Assembly: GCA_041741095.1 (NCBI GenBank)
Contig: JBGSKQ010000142.1
Coordinates: 1-64,000, forward strand
Length of the DNA stretch: 64,000 nt
Source of the DNA: UBA6168 sp041741095
Lineage (GTDB): Bacteria; Bacteroidota; Bacteroidia; Chitinophagales; Saprospiraceae
Reading direction: 5' to 3'
Shown: positions 14,508 through 22,683 of the stretch, piece by piece
How positions within the stretch are numbered: the first letter of the stretch is position 1
How the letters are laid out: every line of letters starts with the position of its first letter
The notes under the pieces: model-generated
What the model saw: only the letters and a program-made list of their open reading frames with translations
Database searches by the model: none
What the model was told of the DNA's origin: nothing
Program-made: the position numbers and the translations under genes

Positions 14508-17174
14508 ATGAAAAAACTAACCGCAGCCCTCGTGCTGCCAGCCATTCTCATGCTTTCGCTGAACCTTTCGGCGCAAACTTATTGGCTCGCCCGCAAGGAC
14601 GGCAACAACCTCCGCTACGATGTAAAAGCGCCCGCCGACCTGGCCGCTATCATCAAAACTGCCAGCAAGGAAGGCTGGGCAACCGTCTATTCCACCGAGC
14701 AGCGCACCATCAACGGCAAGGCTTGGACTTTCTACAGCAATACCCTTGGCTGGGATGGGAAAGTGGACGGCGGCATCACTTGGGAGGGCAAGGACGGCGG
14801 CGTAGGTGGGCAATGGGCCGACCTCAACAGCAGCAGCCCAGACTGGCAGAACTGCTGGTCAAAAGTCATCGAGCCGAGCGCCAAGGTTTACAACGGTAAC
14901 TGGAAAACGGCCAAGCTGGACATGCTCGAAAACCCCGGCACGACGGCTCCCGGCGTGGTCATTGACCTGACTAACCCCGAGCAGGCAGGCGCTGCCAATG
15001 TGCCGCTGACCAAGGAGCAGGCCATCAAGGCTTTTGTGGACAAAATGAACCTGCTCCGCACCGACCCCGCCAATGGCAATGCCATCATTGACGCCTTGCT
15101 GAAACGTCGTGGCGCAGCTTGGCTGACCAGCAACGAATACACCCAGGACGACATCCGGGGCAAGACCCGCCAACAGCACCACAACGATTTCAAGGCTTGG
15201 CTGAAAGCGCAGTCCAAGCTCGGTGCGCTCACTTGGGATGACGACCTCGTAAAAATTGCCACCGCTGGCAAAACCTCCAACAAATACACCAAGCTCGACT
15301 TCCGCATGGACGCCTGGGGCGACCCGGTCGAAGAGGCCCTTGGAGCTTGGGCCGTGGACGGTGAAAACGGCATCCAGCGCCTGCGTGACCCAAGGCTCAA
15401 GTTCATCGGCATCGCCTCCAAGCCGGGCGGTTCCAAAGAAGAGTTCATCATCGTGGCCAGCGAGGTGAAGGGCAGTGTTTACACGGCAAAAGATACCGAT
15501 TTCGGCAACCGCCCTTTCCAGCTTGACGTGACGGGTTTGCCCGTCAGTGAAAAAGCCAGCTTGGCCTACGAGCGTTGCCCGCAAATCATCGGGTATCCCA
15601 ATGCCGATGGCACCTTGGACATCGCTTGGCTGACTGCCGATGGCAGCAAAATCTTCGTCCATCGGGCCGGGGCAAACTTGCAGGCTGGGAAAGCCAATAC
15701 ACTCGAACAGCGCCGCACCTTCAACTCGCTCGGCCTGTTCGCTGGCTACACCCGCATCGGCGACGACGACTTCGTGCTGAGCGCCGAGCGCCACACCATG
15801 CCCGACCAACCACAGGCTTTGAAGCTGTTCAAAAACAGCAACAGCAGCATGGTTTGGAGCGGAAAGAACGAAGGCAAATCGGGTGTGCTTTCGCCGCTTT
15901 ATGCGGGTTCGAGCAAATTGGCAGCGGGCGAAGGCAAACTCTTCGTGGCCATCAACGGTGGCTATTCGCATCCTTATGTAGCGATGCTGGATGCCAGCAA
16001 ATTGAACCAAACTGATGCCGTTTCGCCCAGCAGTGGCACGCACAATTTCGACAACCGCCTGCTTTGGGACGGGAAGAAATTCGTGGTCATGGAGAACCGT
16101 GACCACAGCTTTGGCACCGTGCTGCTGCGGTTCAGTCCTTCAGAAAAATACCCGTTTGAAAAGCAGGACGAGCGGGTGCGCACCATCCACAGTGGCATGC
16201 ACTACGCCAACGACACGCACACGGAACTCGGTGCCGTGCAGCCCGGCATGAACGGCGGCTACCTTGCCATTATCGCCACGGAACAGGATTGGGACGACAA
16301 ATTCGGCGGCAAGCCGCGCAGCGAAACAGACCCTATCGTAAACACCGACGGCATGACCAATCCATTCGACATTGCGCTGGTACACGTAAAGGCCAATTTC
16401 GACGATGAGGCCAATATCACCCGCTTCGACCCCAGGCGCACCGAGGACGGCATGGTGGCCCTCAACGATGGCGGTGCAGTTGATTTTGGCGATGAAAATC
16501 CAGCGTCGGTGCTGGCGCAATATGGCAACAACATGACTTGGGGCGGCGAAGGATTCGAGCCTTGGTATGTGAACTGTGCGCCCGTCATCAACAGCCAAGG
16601 CGAGGGCAAAACGGTTTCCCGCCACTCCACCGACGACGGCTTCAATTACAATCTCTATTCCGGCAAAAGCAATGCATACGAGCAAGCCGCTGCACGCCGC
16701 CACATCACAACGGCTGGTGTGGTCTGGGCAACGAACTACAGCAAGGGCTTCGTGGGTCGCATCCCGAAAGGCGAGAAATTCACTACGGCACAGCGCCCAC
16801 GATTGGTGAAAATCAGCGAGAACAATTACATCGCCCTTTGGGAAGAGCATACTGCCGAAATTGGCGGCTGCATCGCTCTCGACAACCCTCGCTATGCCAC
16901 GAACTACGTGACCACCAAAGCGGCAAAAGTGACCCTCAGCGGCAGCGGCGACCAAGTGAAAATCAGCGTCGGCGCTCCGAAAGTGGTTGCCCCCGTGCGC
17001 ATGCACTGGCAAGACGATGCATTCAACTACCAAGGCAAAGCGGCTTGGCTCACGGGCGATGCCGCTGGCCGGAAAATCATCCTGCACACGGTGGATGGGA
17101 GCTTGAACTATACAAGCTACGAGTTGGGGCTTTCTGCTGCGGCAGGTGGTGGCCCTGCGGCTGAGGAGAAGTGA
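14508..17174 (+). CDS. Large exported CAP-like/propeller protein
   Basis: The product is 888 residues with a signal peptide (PAILMLSLNLSAQ). Residues about 23-140 form an N-terminal domain I do not recognise (YWLARKDGNNLRYDVKAP). Residues about 165-325 resemble a degenerate CAP/SCP domain: FVDKMNLLRTDPANGNAII, LTWDDDLVKIATAGKT and LKFIGIASK fit the helix and strand order, but the usual His/Glu pair is not clear. The rest, about 330-875, is rich in short beta strands with Asp/Asn turns and is probably a beta propeller. There is no T9SS tail, so a periplasmic location is likely. Its role next to a second CAP gene at 20622 is unknown. Confidence 0.62.
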   Translation: MKKLTAALVLPAILMLSLNLSAQTYWLARKDGNNLRYDVKAPADLAAIIKTASKEGWATVYSTEQRTINGKAWTFYSNTLGWDGKVDGGITWEGKDGGVGGQWADLNSSSPDWQNCWSKVIEPSAKVYNGNWKTAKLDMLENPGTTAPGVVIDLTNPEQAGAANVPLTKEQAIKAFVDKMNLLRTDPANGNAIIDALLKRRGAAWLTSNEYTQDDIRGKTRQQHHNDFKAWLKAQSKLGALTWDDDLVKIATAGKTSNKYTKLDFRMDAWGDPVEEALGAWAVDGENGIQRLRDPRLKFIGIASKPGGSKEEFIIVASEVKGSVYTAKDTDFGNRPFQLDVTGLPVSEKASLAYERCPQIIGYPNADGTLDIAWLTADGSKIFVHRAGANLQAGKANTLEQRRTFNSLGLFAGYTRIGDDDFVLSAERHTMPDQPQALKLFKNSNSSMVWSGKNEGKSGVLSPLYAGSSKLAAGEGKLFVAINGGYSHPYVAMLDASKLNQTDAVSPSSGTHNFDNRLLWDGKKFVVMENRDHSFGTVLLRFSPSEKYPFEKQDERVRTIHSGMHYANDTHTELGAVQPGMNGGYLAIIATEQDWDDKFGGKPRSETDPIVNTDGMTNPFDIALVHVKANFDDEANITRFDPRRTEDGMVALNDGGAVDFGDENPASVLAQYGNNMTWGGEGFEPWYVNCAPVINSQGEGKTVSRHSTDDGFNYNLYSGKSNAYEQAAARRHITTAGVVWATNYSKGFVGRIPKGEKFTTAQRPRLVKISENNYIALWEEHTAEIGGCIALDNPRYATNYVTTKAAKVTLSGSGDQVKISVGAPKVVAPVRMHWQDDAFNYQGKAAWLTGDAAGRKIILHTVDGSLNYTSYELGLSAAAGGGPAAEEK

Positions 17175-17181
17175 TGAAAGT

Positions 17182-17214
17182 ATTGACGGCGTGACAACTG
17201 GTTACGCCGTCAAT
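17182..17214. terminator. Hairpin between convergent genes
   Basis: ATTGACGGCGT (17182-17192) pairs perfectly with ACGCCGTCAAT (17204-17214), and the stem can extend inward to 14 bp with one G-T pair. It lies 8 nt past the CAP-like stop and 11 nt past the PIN stop, so it can serve both directions, although T tracts are weak. Confidence 0.55.
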
Positions 17215-17225
17215 CAATACCCTGG

Positions 17226-17633
17226 TCAATACCCCATGATTTGCTGGAATTCCGTCAGAGAAACGACTTTGACGGTTGGGAAAGGAAGGTTTTTCAAGAT
17301 ATTGAAATGGCGGTCATTTGAAACCAGATAATGCACATTAGAAGAGATGGCAAGGTCTGAAAATTTATTGTCATCAGGGTCGTCAGTGATAAGCTCCCAT
17401 TTGATAAAAGGTTCAGCCATTATCACATTGGAAGCTGTAGTGAGGATGGCCAACACTAAATCAGCCGTATGCAAGGAATAGAAATCACCGATTATCTCCT
17501 CGTATTCGAGCAGGATTTCATTGCTGACAACCCATTCAAACTCCTTGTTTCTAAACGATTTGTATAGCCAATATTCAGGGTTATGACGAGGGATGGAAGC
17601 GATGAGGCAGTTGGTGTCTATTACAACCTTCAT
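17226..17633 (-). CDS. PIN-domain toxin (VapC/COG1569 type)
   Basis: The product is 135 residues, the usual PIN length. The acidic metal-binding residues of PIN ribonucleases are visible: Asp6 (VVIDTN), Glu43 (SNEILLEYEE), Asp87 or Asp88 (DDPDDNKFSDLA) and Asp107 (YLVSNDRHF). The DPDDNKF and NDRHF blocks are typical of the putative toxin PIN family. The start codon overlaps the end of the preceding small gene by 4 nt, a common toxin/antitoxin layout. The pair is antisense to the surrounding plus-strand run and more AT-rich, which points to insertion by transfer. Confidence 0.85.
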   Translation of the reverse strand: MKVVIDTNCLIASIPRHNPEYWLYKSFRNKEFEWVVSNEILLEYEEIIGDFYSLHTADLVLAILTTASNVIMAEPFIKWELITDDPDDNKFSDLAISSNVHYLVSNDRHFNILKNLPFPTVKVVSLTEFQQIMGY

Positions 17634-17857
17634 TTTGTGCGCTGCTGTTCGTTCAGCACCTTTTCAAAATCAGTTCTTGAAATGCCTTTTTGCTCCATGA
17701 CAGTGTCCACTTCTTCCTGAAGCATATTGTCATAATAGTCCAACAAGAGACTGCGAATTGCCTCCGTGTCCTTTTGACTAATGGGTCGGCTGAACAGCTT
17801 GAGCAGCATCAATTGGACATCGTTGAGCGGAAGTGGTATTTCAGCCTGTGCGGTCAT
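17630..17857 (-). CDS. Putative antitoxin of the PIN toxin
   Basis: The product is 75 residues from the ATG at 17857. An upstream in-frame TTG at 17866 would add three. It is mostly helical and acidic (SLLLDYYDNMLQEEVDTVMEQ) and its C-terminus (DFEKVLNEQQRTK) runs into the toxin start. I see no clear ribbon-helix-helix or AbrB motif, so the call rests on size and on the 4-nt overlap with the PIN gene. It probably binds and blocks the toxin and represses the operon, which is inferred from family behaviour. Confidence 0.65.
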   Translation of the reverse strand: MTAQAEIPLPLNDVQLMLLKLFSRPISQKDTEAIRSLLLDYYDNMLQEEVDTVMEQKGISRTDFEKVLNEQQRTK

Positions 17858-17973
17858 AGCAAGCAATTTTCTACAAACTTACGAGAAATTGGCAATTTTC
17901 AAAACCACCAAAAACCAATTCAATCCAATCAAAACTTAACCACGCTGCCATGCAGCATTAAATCTCAATAAAA

Positions 17974-18795
17974 ATGAAGAACGTATTTCCAGCATTTTCA
18001 ATAATCCTAATCCTGTTCCTTTTTGCAAGCAACACCGCCACTGCCCAATACATCAATGGAGCGTGGGAAGGCGTGCAGGTCGTGCAGAAAAAACCATTCC
18101 CGAAGGACATGACCTTCAATTGGGACACCCGTAAGTACAATTACAACCTGCCAGCGGGCTTCTCGACCTTTGTGATGGAACTTCATTTGGAAGGAACGAA
18201 TGACGAAGTAAAAGGCACTTGGCGTACCACTGAAAAATATGGCAAGGTCAAGCCGAGCTTTTATGAGGTAGAAGGCAGTTTCAATCCTGCCACGGCGTTG
18301 TTGGTTTGGCAGCCCACGAAAGTAATTTCTGGCGCTCCCTTCGCCAATACCATTAACCGCACCATGACATTGCTGGAGGATGGCGCTTATGAGTATTTTG
18401 AAGGCCGCTGGACCTCGCAAGACGGCAATAACGGCATCATGTTCTTCCGCCGGGTGCCACCTGCGGCAAAGGATGAAAGACGCCTGACCGCTGCTGCTTT
18501 CGCTGGTTCCCACCCTGATGGCAACTCCGTTTATTTCGAGGTCGAAATGGAGCAGTTTTTAGGGGGCGACGAGCAACCGAAAGCCACCTATACCTACGTC
18601 CTTCCAGATAATACTAAGTCCAATCAACAGTTCAAATATGTGATGCGGGAAGACAACGTCTATACCTTCTCGACCGAAGGCATCCAAGGCAATACCGACA
18701 CCTGGAAAGTAACCGTGAATAGCCCCGACGAAATCGTGCTGGAGTTTCAGTCGGTGGACTCATCTGGGCCGATGACTTTGGTAAAGACCTTTTAA
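17974..18795 (+). CDS. Exported lipocalin-like protein, paralogue 1
   Basis: The product is 273 residues with a signal peptide (FSIILILFLFASNTATAQ). Residues about 25-155 match the first half of the next gene: INGAWEGVQV, a FNWDTRKY motif, a VMELHLEG strand and a YEYFEGRWTS strand occur in the same order as TGSWQGML, YNWDTDKW, ILEIEVNA and YEYLEGTWKG there. The second half (about 160-273) is a separate beta domain not shared with the paralogue. The pattern suggests a small beta barrel binding a hydrophobic or polymeric ligand, but no ligand can be named. Confidence 0.62.
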   Translation: MKNVFPAFSIILILFLFASNTATAQYINGAWEGVQVVQKKPFPKDMTFNWDTRKYNYNLPAGFSTFVMELHLEGTNDEVKGTWRTTEKYGKVKPSFYEVEGSFNPATALLVWQPTKVISGAPFANTINRTMTLLEDGAYEYFEGRWTSQDGNNGIMFFRRVPPAAKDERRLTAAAFAGSHPDGNSVYFEVEMEQFLGGDEQPKATYTYVLPDNTKSNQQFKYVMREDNVYTFSTEGIQGNTDTWKVTVNSPDEIVLEFQSVDSSGPMTLVKTF

Positions 18796-18797
18796 CG

Positions 18798-18813
18798 ATT
18801 CACCAATTCACCA
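18798..18813. repeat. Two exact 8-nt words ATTCACCA
   Basis: ATTCACCA occurs twice head to tail in the 49-nt spacer between the lipocalin-like paralogues, and looser 8-nt words follow. It resembles the other word arrays of the window but is short. Confidence 0.35.
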
Positions 18814-18844
18814 AATTCTTAAACCTTTAAATCCTTTTTCATCA

Positions 18845-19765
18845 ATGAAAAAATCAATTGCATTCGTTTTTACACAAGTTTTTATCCTTGTTTTTGCTGC
18901 GCAAATCATGGCGCAAGACGTGACAGGAAGCTGGCAGGGTATGCTCAATTTTGGCACAGGTTCTATCAATCCCGATAAAATCCAATATAATTGGGATACG
19001 GATAAATGGACGCCTGCATATTCCAGATATATCCTTGAAATTGAGGTCAATGCCCTCAACAACAACGCCGACGATGGTTTTTACAATATCATGAGCGGCG
19101 GCAGCCGTGGCAAGATGAGCATCGCCATCACTTGGGACGAGAACCGCAAAGTCTTGAAATACAGCACCAAAAAGAACCTCGGATATGGCTATTGCTTGAA
19201 CGACGCTACGCTGAACTACCGGGTGGAAGGCGAGTATGAATACCTCGAAGGCACCTGGAAAGGTTGTGGCATGGGCAAGATTGCGCTGCGCCGCAAAGTT
19301 GGGGCGCCAGCACCCGTACATGTGCCTGCCGAAACCACAGAATATGCCCAGTTAAATGGCATTGGGTTCGATTTTCCTAAAAATTGGAAATGGGAAAAAG
19401 AACCGGAGATGGTAACGGTCACCTCCCCAGATGAAAACATCGTGTTGATGGTCATACAGACCAGCACTTCTGATATCAACGAAGCAGCTTCCATTGCCCG
19501 CAAAGGCTTTGATGCAGCCCTGAAGGATATTGTTTTGCCAGAAGCTTTTTCGGAGTCGCAGCGCAATGGACTCACCATCCAAACCATTGATGGCACGGCT
19601 GTCGTAAAGGACAATGACGCTTATGTGTTTATCAGCTCCTTGTTGATACAAAGTGAGAACAACCAAAACTTCACGATTTACCTCGGCATCGGGGAGAAGA
19701 GTTCCATCTTGAAAAATGGTTCGACGATACAGGCTGCACTGGATTCGTTCAAGCCTGCCAATTAA
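18845..19765 (+). CDS. Exported lipocalin-like protein, paralogue 2
   Basis: The product is 306 residues with a signal peptide (FVFTQVFILVFAAQIMAQ). Residues about 22-155 repeat the NWDT-containing domain of the upstream gene. Residues about 160-306 form a different module: GIGFDFPKNWKWEKEPEMV and the later YVFISSLLIQSENNQNFTI resemble the PsbP-like/DUF1795 type of small domain seen in lipoproteins. The pair looks like an old duplication in which the C-terminal modules were exchanged. The gene sits 49 nt after its paralogue and 55 nt before the YceI gene. Confidence 0.62.
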   Translation: MKKSIAFVFTQVFILVFAAQIMAQDVTGSWQGMLNFGTGSINPDKIQYNWDTDKWTPAYSRYILEIEVNALNNNADDGFYNIMSGGSRGKMSIAITWDENRKVLKYSTKKNLGYGYCLNDATLNYRVEGEYEYLEGTWKGCGMGKIALRRKVGAPAPVHVPAETTEYAQLNGIGFDFPKNWKWEKEPEMVTVTSPDENIVLMVIQTSTSDINEAASIARKGFDAALKDIVLPEAFSESQRNGLTIQTIDGTAVVKDNDAYVFISSLLIQSENNQNFTIYLGIGEKSSILKNGSTIQAALDSFKPAN

Positions 19766-19820
19766 ATGGACATGGATTGCACTTGGATTCTTATTTCAAC
19801 ATCTAAACTCATTTCATAAA

Positions 19821-20408
19821 ATGAAACAGATTTTTGCTTCCATCATCATCATTTTCGCAGCATTGGCAATGGCTTTCAAGCCGTCTGCCACCACCCATGA
19901 GGTGGATACCAACGCCAGTATCGTCAACTGGATAGGCTACAAAGTGACTGGGAAACATACGGGCACGGTCAAAATCAAGAAAGGTAACATCATCTTGACC
20001 GACGGCATCTTGACGGGCGGCAGTGTCGAAATGGACATGACTTCCATCAAAGTCACTGACATGGATGGCGAATATGGCCTTAAACTGGAAGGACATCTGA
20101 AATCAGAGGATTTCTTTGGTGCGGCACATTATCCTACCTCAAAATTTGTACTTACCCGTGCAATTGCAACAGATACAAAAGGCAACTACAAGATTATCGG
20201 CAATTTGACTATCAAAGAAACGACCAAAGAGGTGAAGTGCTTTGCCAACCTTTCCCAAAATGGCTCAACAATGACGCTCAAGGGCAAGGTGACGATTGAC
20301 CGTTCGGAGTATAACGTTAAGTACGGCAGTGGCACTTTTTTCGATGGGCTTGGCGACAAGACGATATATGACGAATTCGATTTGGATGTCACATTGGTAA
20401 CCAAATAG
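19821..20408 (+). CDS. YceI-family periplasmic protein
   Basis: From the ATG at 19821 the product is 195 residues with a signal peptide (MKQIFASIIIIFAALAMA). The rest has the YceI lipocalin-like pattern: SIVNWIGYKVTGKHTGTVKI at the start, the central LKSEDFFGAAHYPTSKF block, and the C-terminal RSEYNVKYGSGTFFDGLG. YceI proteins bind isoprenoid quinones or related lipids in a long barrel. A longer frame beginning at 19716 would overlap the previous gene by 50 nt and is rejected. In this run it adds a third likely lipid-binding barrel. Confidence 0.88.
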   Translation: MKQIFASIIIIFAALAMAFKPSATTHEVDTNASIVNWIGYKVTGKHTGTVKIKKGNIILTDGILTGGSVEMDMTSIKVTDMDGEYGLKLEGHLKSEDFFGAAHYPTSKFVLTRAIATDTKGNYKIIGNLTIKETTKEVKCFANLSQNGSTMTLKGKVTIDRSEYNVKYGSGTFFDGLGDKTIYDEFDLDVTLVTK

Positions 20409-20621
20409 GTAGCTGTTTGCATTGTTAAAGTGTTCATGGGGTATTTAATTGATACAAAAATCCATGAAGATTTTGGGGCTGCACCCCTGCCTAAGGCACT
20501 CATTTTAGCGAGCTGTATTGGATTATAAATGGTTGGGGCAAAACCCGAATCAGGCATATTTCAATACGCTCTGCCACTGATAATAAATTCATTGAGAACC
20601 ACCTTAAATTAATTAATTAAA

Positions 20622-21398
20622 ATGAAATTTACTTTACGTATTTCCCACATCATGGCCAGTGTTGCCACGCTGCTTATGGCAGCATTCATATTTACCGCAT
20701 TTAGCTGGAATGCCCGGCCAAGTGCCGCCGATTCCAAGGACGAGGTTATTCGCCTCATCAACGAATACCGCAGTTCCGGCAAATACAACACGAATATCGC
20801 CAATTGGTCGCCTAACAACTGCCTAATTGGTGCGCCTGCGGCAACTAAGGGCAACGTCCAACTGGAGGTCAATCCTGACCTGATGAACGCCGCACAGGCC
20901 ACTGCCGAGAAATTTGCCTCCGGCGAATACAATTACGACAAAGCCCATCACCAGAAAGACCCCAATGGCATCAATGGCCCGATGGTGCGTGCCATTAAGG
21001 ACGGCTTTTGGCCGCGTTGGAACTTGATATACTCGGCTGCCACCACGCCTCCTTTCACGGGTATCATGGAAAACCTGTTCCAAGGTCCAGAAAACTTATC
21101 GCCTGCTTCGGTCGTGGAAGGTTGGAAGAAAAGCCCTGGGCACAACTACACCCTACTGAGGGCATCTGCCTATAGCATGGGCGTGGGCATGGCGGAGGGC
21201 AATGGCCACAGCTATTGGGTCTTCCTTGTCGAAAGCGAATGGAGCATGGACGAGACACCGGAGAACTTGGGCAAATATTTCGGGATGGGCACCGGCTTCA
21301 ATTTCCGGGAAGGCGCAACACCAGACCCAAATGGCAAAGCAGGCGATGTATTCGATTGGGTGGAGGGCATTGCGGATAAAATCAAGAACGAGCGGTAG
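20622..21398 (+). CDS. CAP/SCP-domain exported protein
   Basis: The product is 258 residues with an N-terminal signal or anchor (MASVATLLMAAFIFTAFSW). A CAP domain (cysteine-rich secretory protein/antigen 5/PR-1) spans about residues 38-215. Visible signatures are VIRLINEYRSSG, NPDLMNAAQATAEKFA, His residues in KAHHQ near 110, the Glu of MENLFQG near 150, and GHNYTLL near 173. These correspond to the His/Glu cleft of CAP proteins. Roles of bacterial CAP proteins are mostly unknown, and sterol or lipid binding is shown for some eukaryotic members. It is the second CAP-type gene of the run. The 213-nt spacer before it holds a GGGG/CCCC hairpin near 20480. Confidence 0.85.
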   Translation: MKFTLRISHIMASVATLLMAAFIFTAFSWNARPSAADSKDEVIRLINEYRSSGKYNTNIANWSPNNCLIGAPAATKGNVQLEVNPDLMNAAQATAEKFASGEYNYDKAHHQKDPNGINGPMVRAIKDGFWPRWNLIYSAATTPPFTGIMENLFQGPENLSPASVVEGWKKSPGHNYTLLRASAYSMGVGMAEGNGHSYWVFLVESEWSMDETPENLGKYFGMGTGFNFREGATPDPNGKAGDVFDWVEGIADKIKNER

Positions 21399-21401
21399 GA
21401 T

Positions 21402-21452
21402 TGAATTGTGAATGTTGAATGGTAGCCCTACCAATCTCCATTCACCATTCAT
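21402..21452. repeat. Word array TGAAT, 7-nt period, with inverted arm
   Basis: TGAAT starts at 21402, 21409 and 21416 (step 7). The complementary ATTCA is at 21440 and 21447 (step 7). The two sides form an imperfect hairpin of about 25 bp around GTAG-CCC-TAC, right after the CAP gene stop codon. Confidence 0.65.
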
Positions 21453-21500
21453 CTAAAGCTAATACATTGACTTACAGTGATTTGCTTCGCCAGTTTTTCA

Positions 21501-21559
21501 TTGTAACGCTTTTGTAACGCCATAAATAATGGTGTTTTCAACTTTAGCCTGCTCCTTTG
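21501..21559 (+). promoter_or_regulatory. Promoter with two TTGTAACG direct repeats
   Basis: TTGTAACG is at 21501-21508 and 21512-21519, a step of 11. The -7-like box CTCCTTTG is at 21552-21559, starting 33 nt after the last base of the second repeat. This is the same architecture as at 12354-12401, including CC after the repeat, GGTGTTT (GGCGTTT there) and CATC after the -7 box. It should drive the DUF1573 and cold-shock genes. Confidence 0.6.
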
Positions 21560-21579
21560 TATCATCGTAAAAAAAACGA

Positions 21580-21614
21580 CTGGAAAGGCTTCGGTGAAGT
21601 CCAAGCCTTTTCAG
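21580..21614 (+). promoter_or_regulatory. Hairpin in the leader of the DUF1573/cold-shock unit
   Basis: CTGGAAAGGCTT (21580-21591) pairs with AAGCCTTTTCAG (21603-21614), 12 bp with one G-T pair and an 11-nt loop. It lies after the predicted transcription start (about 21566) and 35 nt before the DUF1573 ATG, so it may regulate translation or stability. Confidence 0.5.
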
Positions 21615-21649
21615 CAACGCATCAATTTTCAACAACATAATATCATTCA

Positions 21650-22072
21650 ATGAAACAGCTTTTTTTCATTTTCAGCTTTCTTACCTTTGGCGCAATGGCT
21701 GCAATTGCGCAAGACGGAAATGGCCCAGTTATGACTTTTGAAAAGACCACCATTGACTATGGCAAGATTGAAAAAGGCGCAGACCCCATCCGACACGTCA
21801 AGTTCACCAATACGGGCAATGAGCCGCTCATCATCAGTAGTGCCAAAGGCTCTTGTGGCTGCATAAAGCCAACCTTTCCACAGGAACCGATTATGCCGGG
21901 GGAAGACAAGACCATTGATGTGTCTTATGACACCACACGGCCCGGCCCATTTACAAAAACAGTGACTATAGTAACTAACGAAACCCCTGATACACATACA
22001 TTGATGATAAAGGGGGAGGTGCTGGTTCCTCCAGCACAGGAAAGTGTACCTGCACCAACGGGTGGGAACTAA
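21650..22072 (+). CDS. DUF1573 exported protein
   Basis: The product is 140 residues with a signal peptide (FFIFSFLTFGAMAAIAQ). It carries the DUF1573 Ig-like fold: FEKTTIDYGKIEKGADPIRHVKFTNTG-type start, the conserved SCGC near residue 67, and the PGEDKTIDVSYDTTRPGPF block. DUF1573 proteins are very common in Bacteroidota and their function is unknown; the fold resembles MSP/ASPM-type adhesion domains. It follows the second TTGTAACG promoter with an 84-nt leader and precedes the cold-shock gene by 34 nt. Confidence 0.9.
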   Translation: MKQLFFIFSFLTFGAMAAIAQDGNGPVMTFEKTTIDYGKIEKGADPIRHVKFTNTGNEPLIISSAKGSCGCIKPTFPQEPIMPGEDKTIDVSYDTTRPGPFTKTVTIVTNETPDTHTLMIKGEVLVPPAQESVPAPTGGN

Positions 22073-22106
22073 TTTTAAGCTTTTTCATCTTTAAATCCAT
22101 CCAAAA

Positions 22107-22301
22107 ATGCAAACAGGAACCGTCAAATCCTACAATGAAGGCAAAGGCTTCGGCCATATCGTGGACGATGCAAGCAGGGAGGAAATCTTCTTCCATGCGA
22201 GTGGACTGGAGGAAGAAACCATCAGGGAAGGCGAAAGGGTCAGTTTCGAAGTGGCAATTGGCAGAAAAGGAAAGAATGCCGTGAATGTTAGGAGAATCTG
22301 A
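22107..22301 (+). CDS. Cold-shock domain protein
   Basis: The product is 64 residues, one cold-shock domain of the CspA family. Both RNA-binding motifs are present: RNP1 as KGFGHI and RNP2 as IFFHAS. TGTVKSYNEGKGFGHIVDD is the usual start. CspA proteins bind single-stranded RNA or DNA and melt structures. It is cytoplasmic, unlike every other gene of the run, and is probably co-transcribed with the DUF1573 gene 34 nt upstream. The pairing may mean that the exported DUF1573 protein is made under envelope or cold stress, which is inference. Confidence 0.93.
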   Translation: MQTGTVKSYNEGKGFGHIVDDASREEIFFHASGLEEETIREGERVSFEVAIGRKGKNAVNVRRI

Positions 22302-22683
22302 TAAGCTGCAAATGCCGGATTCATCTGAGATAAATGGTAGGAGAATACCATGCTTTACCCTGAATAATCACCTAAAATTTAAAACAACAACAATCGAAGC
22401 CCTGAGGGGATTGGTTGACAATTCCCCCGGGAAACAACACCATAGCATTGGACAGGAATGCTCCAGAATTGATGCGCCCTTCATATAGTATGCAACCGAG
22501 CTTGGGCAAAACTACATCATTTGCATTTTCGGGCTTTTTCCTTTGAAGTAATAATGCTTAATTAAAATCTTATCAAGGCTCATTATGGGTAAATGATTGC
22601 TGTTGCTAGTGCTATGGCTTGTCTTTGCTATGCTTGCATAAAACAACCATTTATTTCAAAATGAGCCCTCAAATAATTTTTCA
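22302..22683. other. Intergenic region, 382 bp
   Basis: It contains no convincing gene. A 67-codon frame (22285-22488) overlaps the cold-shock gene end, has no conserved pattern and is not accepted. A weak -7-like TTCCTTTG is at 22538-22545 before the T9SS gene. No strong hairpin was found. Confidence 0.5.

Noticed and set aside
14859..16106. Minus-strand frame of 415 codons
   Set aside because: It is antisense to the CAP-like gene, which has a signal peptide and coherent domains; the long frame is a composition effect.
20409..20621. Possible tRNA or small RNA in the spacer before the CAP gene
   Set aside because: The GGGG/CCCC hairpin does not extend to a cloverleaf and there is no T-loop sequence.
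22285..22488. 67-codon frame after the cold-shock gene
   Set aside because: It overlaps the csp end, has no conserved pattern, and its codon use looks random.
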